This document shows, piece by piece, positions 48,151 through 64,000 of a stretch of DNA of 64,000 bases. The stretch comes from Eleginops maclovinus (taxonomy: Eukaryota; Chordata; Actinopteri; Perciformes; Eleginopidae). Every line of letters starts with the position of its first letter. Position 1 is the stretch's first letter. A program made the translations under genes and the position numbers. The notes under the pieces are model-generated. The model was given only the letters and a program-made list of their open reading frames with translations, was not told where the DNA came from and ran no database searches. The stretch covers positions 13,376,032-13,440,031 of the forward strand of contig NC_086350.1 in NCBI RefSeq assembly GCF_036324505.1. The letters are read 5' to 3'.

Positions 48151-48161
48151 CTGGTCTGATA

Positions 48162-63722
<15,561 letters not shown>

Positions 63723-64000
63723 CTGATAAAGACACAATAAACATCTGTGCATAAACAAAAGATCAAAATGACTTTGATCTACGAACAGAATTGAGTTAAA
63801 AGACCTTCTAGGCCATGTTGTAAGATATGAATGACTTTTTTTTTTATTTCCCCTCTATTTTAAAAAGCATACCATACATCTACTGATACCTGCTTTCAAG
63901 ACAGACATTTGTTTTGCTTTGTACAAGTTCAATGAGAAAATCAGACCTAGGTAATCAAAACCAGATATCAAAAATGTGCAGACGTTTGACACATGCTGTG
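63723..64000 (-). other. igf1r: Part of igf1r intron 7 at the window edge
   Basis: AT-rich sequence upstream of the exon 8 acceptor TTTATCAG. No exon was seen before the window ends. Confidence 0.7.

Larger units (their letters stand above)
43050..48161 (-). other. igf1r: Probable long 3'UTR of igf1r
   Basis: The 5.1 kb after the igf1r stop contains no coding frame. Mammalian IGF1R has a 3'UTR of several kilobases. Overlapping AATAAA signals on the minus strand near 43054-43064 (ATTTATTTATT on +), just before the opposing pgpep1l end, are a plausible distal polyadenylation site. The region includes a (TA)n tract, an (AAT)n tract, a let-7-type seed match and a purine-rich repeat directly after the stop. 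The transcript end is inferred. Confidence 0.4.

Overview
This is a 64 kb piece of a ray-finned (teleost) fish nuclear genome. The evidence is vertebrate exon-intron genes with many short introns, abundant CA/TG microsatellites, an almost intact fish-type Tc1/mariner transposon, and fish-like versions of four vertebrate genes. All gene models were built by hand from reading frames, splice-site consensus and phase arithmetic; no alignment was run.

Layout. About 1-21.7 kb holds no gene I can identify. It carries microsatellites, two perfect hairpins, a 1.1 kb TIR element, several conserved-noncoding-looking islands and one unexplained exon-like ORF. 21.8-30.9 kb is ttc23 on + (11 coding exons, complete, 465 aa). 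32.9-38.9 kb is synm (synemin) on - (4 coding exons, complete, 1013 aa), tail to tail with ttc23. 39.7-42.9 kb is pgpep1l on + (5 coding exons, complete, 200 aa, catalytic triad intact), head to head with synm, with a Tc1/mariner element inside its last intron. 43.0-48.2 kb is the probable long 3'UTR of igf1r. 48.2-63.7 kb is the 3' two thirds of igf1r on - (exons 8-21 by mammalian numbering); the upstream exons lie beyond the right edge.

The order igf1r, pgpep1l, synm, ttc23 and the relative strands match, as I recall it, human 15q26.3 (IGF1R-PGPEP1L-SYNM-TTC23). This is an ancient syntenic block, not a functional operon. The products act in different places: a receptor tyrosine kinase at the plasma membrane, a cytosolic pyroglutamyl peptidase, an intermediate-filament protein, and a TPR protein of the primary cilium. 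Human LRRC28, which follows TTC23, was not recognised here.

Most notable observations. (1) ttc23 intron 4 looks like a 94-nt minor-spliceosome (U12) AT-AC intron, and it is the only reading I found that keeps frame. (2) A possible alternative promoter and first exon inside synm would yield a synemin lacking nearly all of the rod. (3) igf1r exon 11 carries a one-base frameshift. (4) The Tc1 transposase is open over its full length but has Glu in place of the first catalytic Asp. (5) A near-identical ~400 bp segment occurs both upstream of ttc23 and inside its intron 5. (6) A 3' splice site in igf1r has a UG repeat in place of a polypyrimidine tract. (7) Two introns use GC-AG boundaries.
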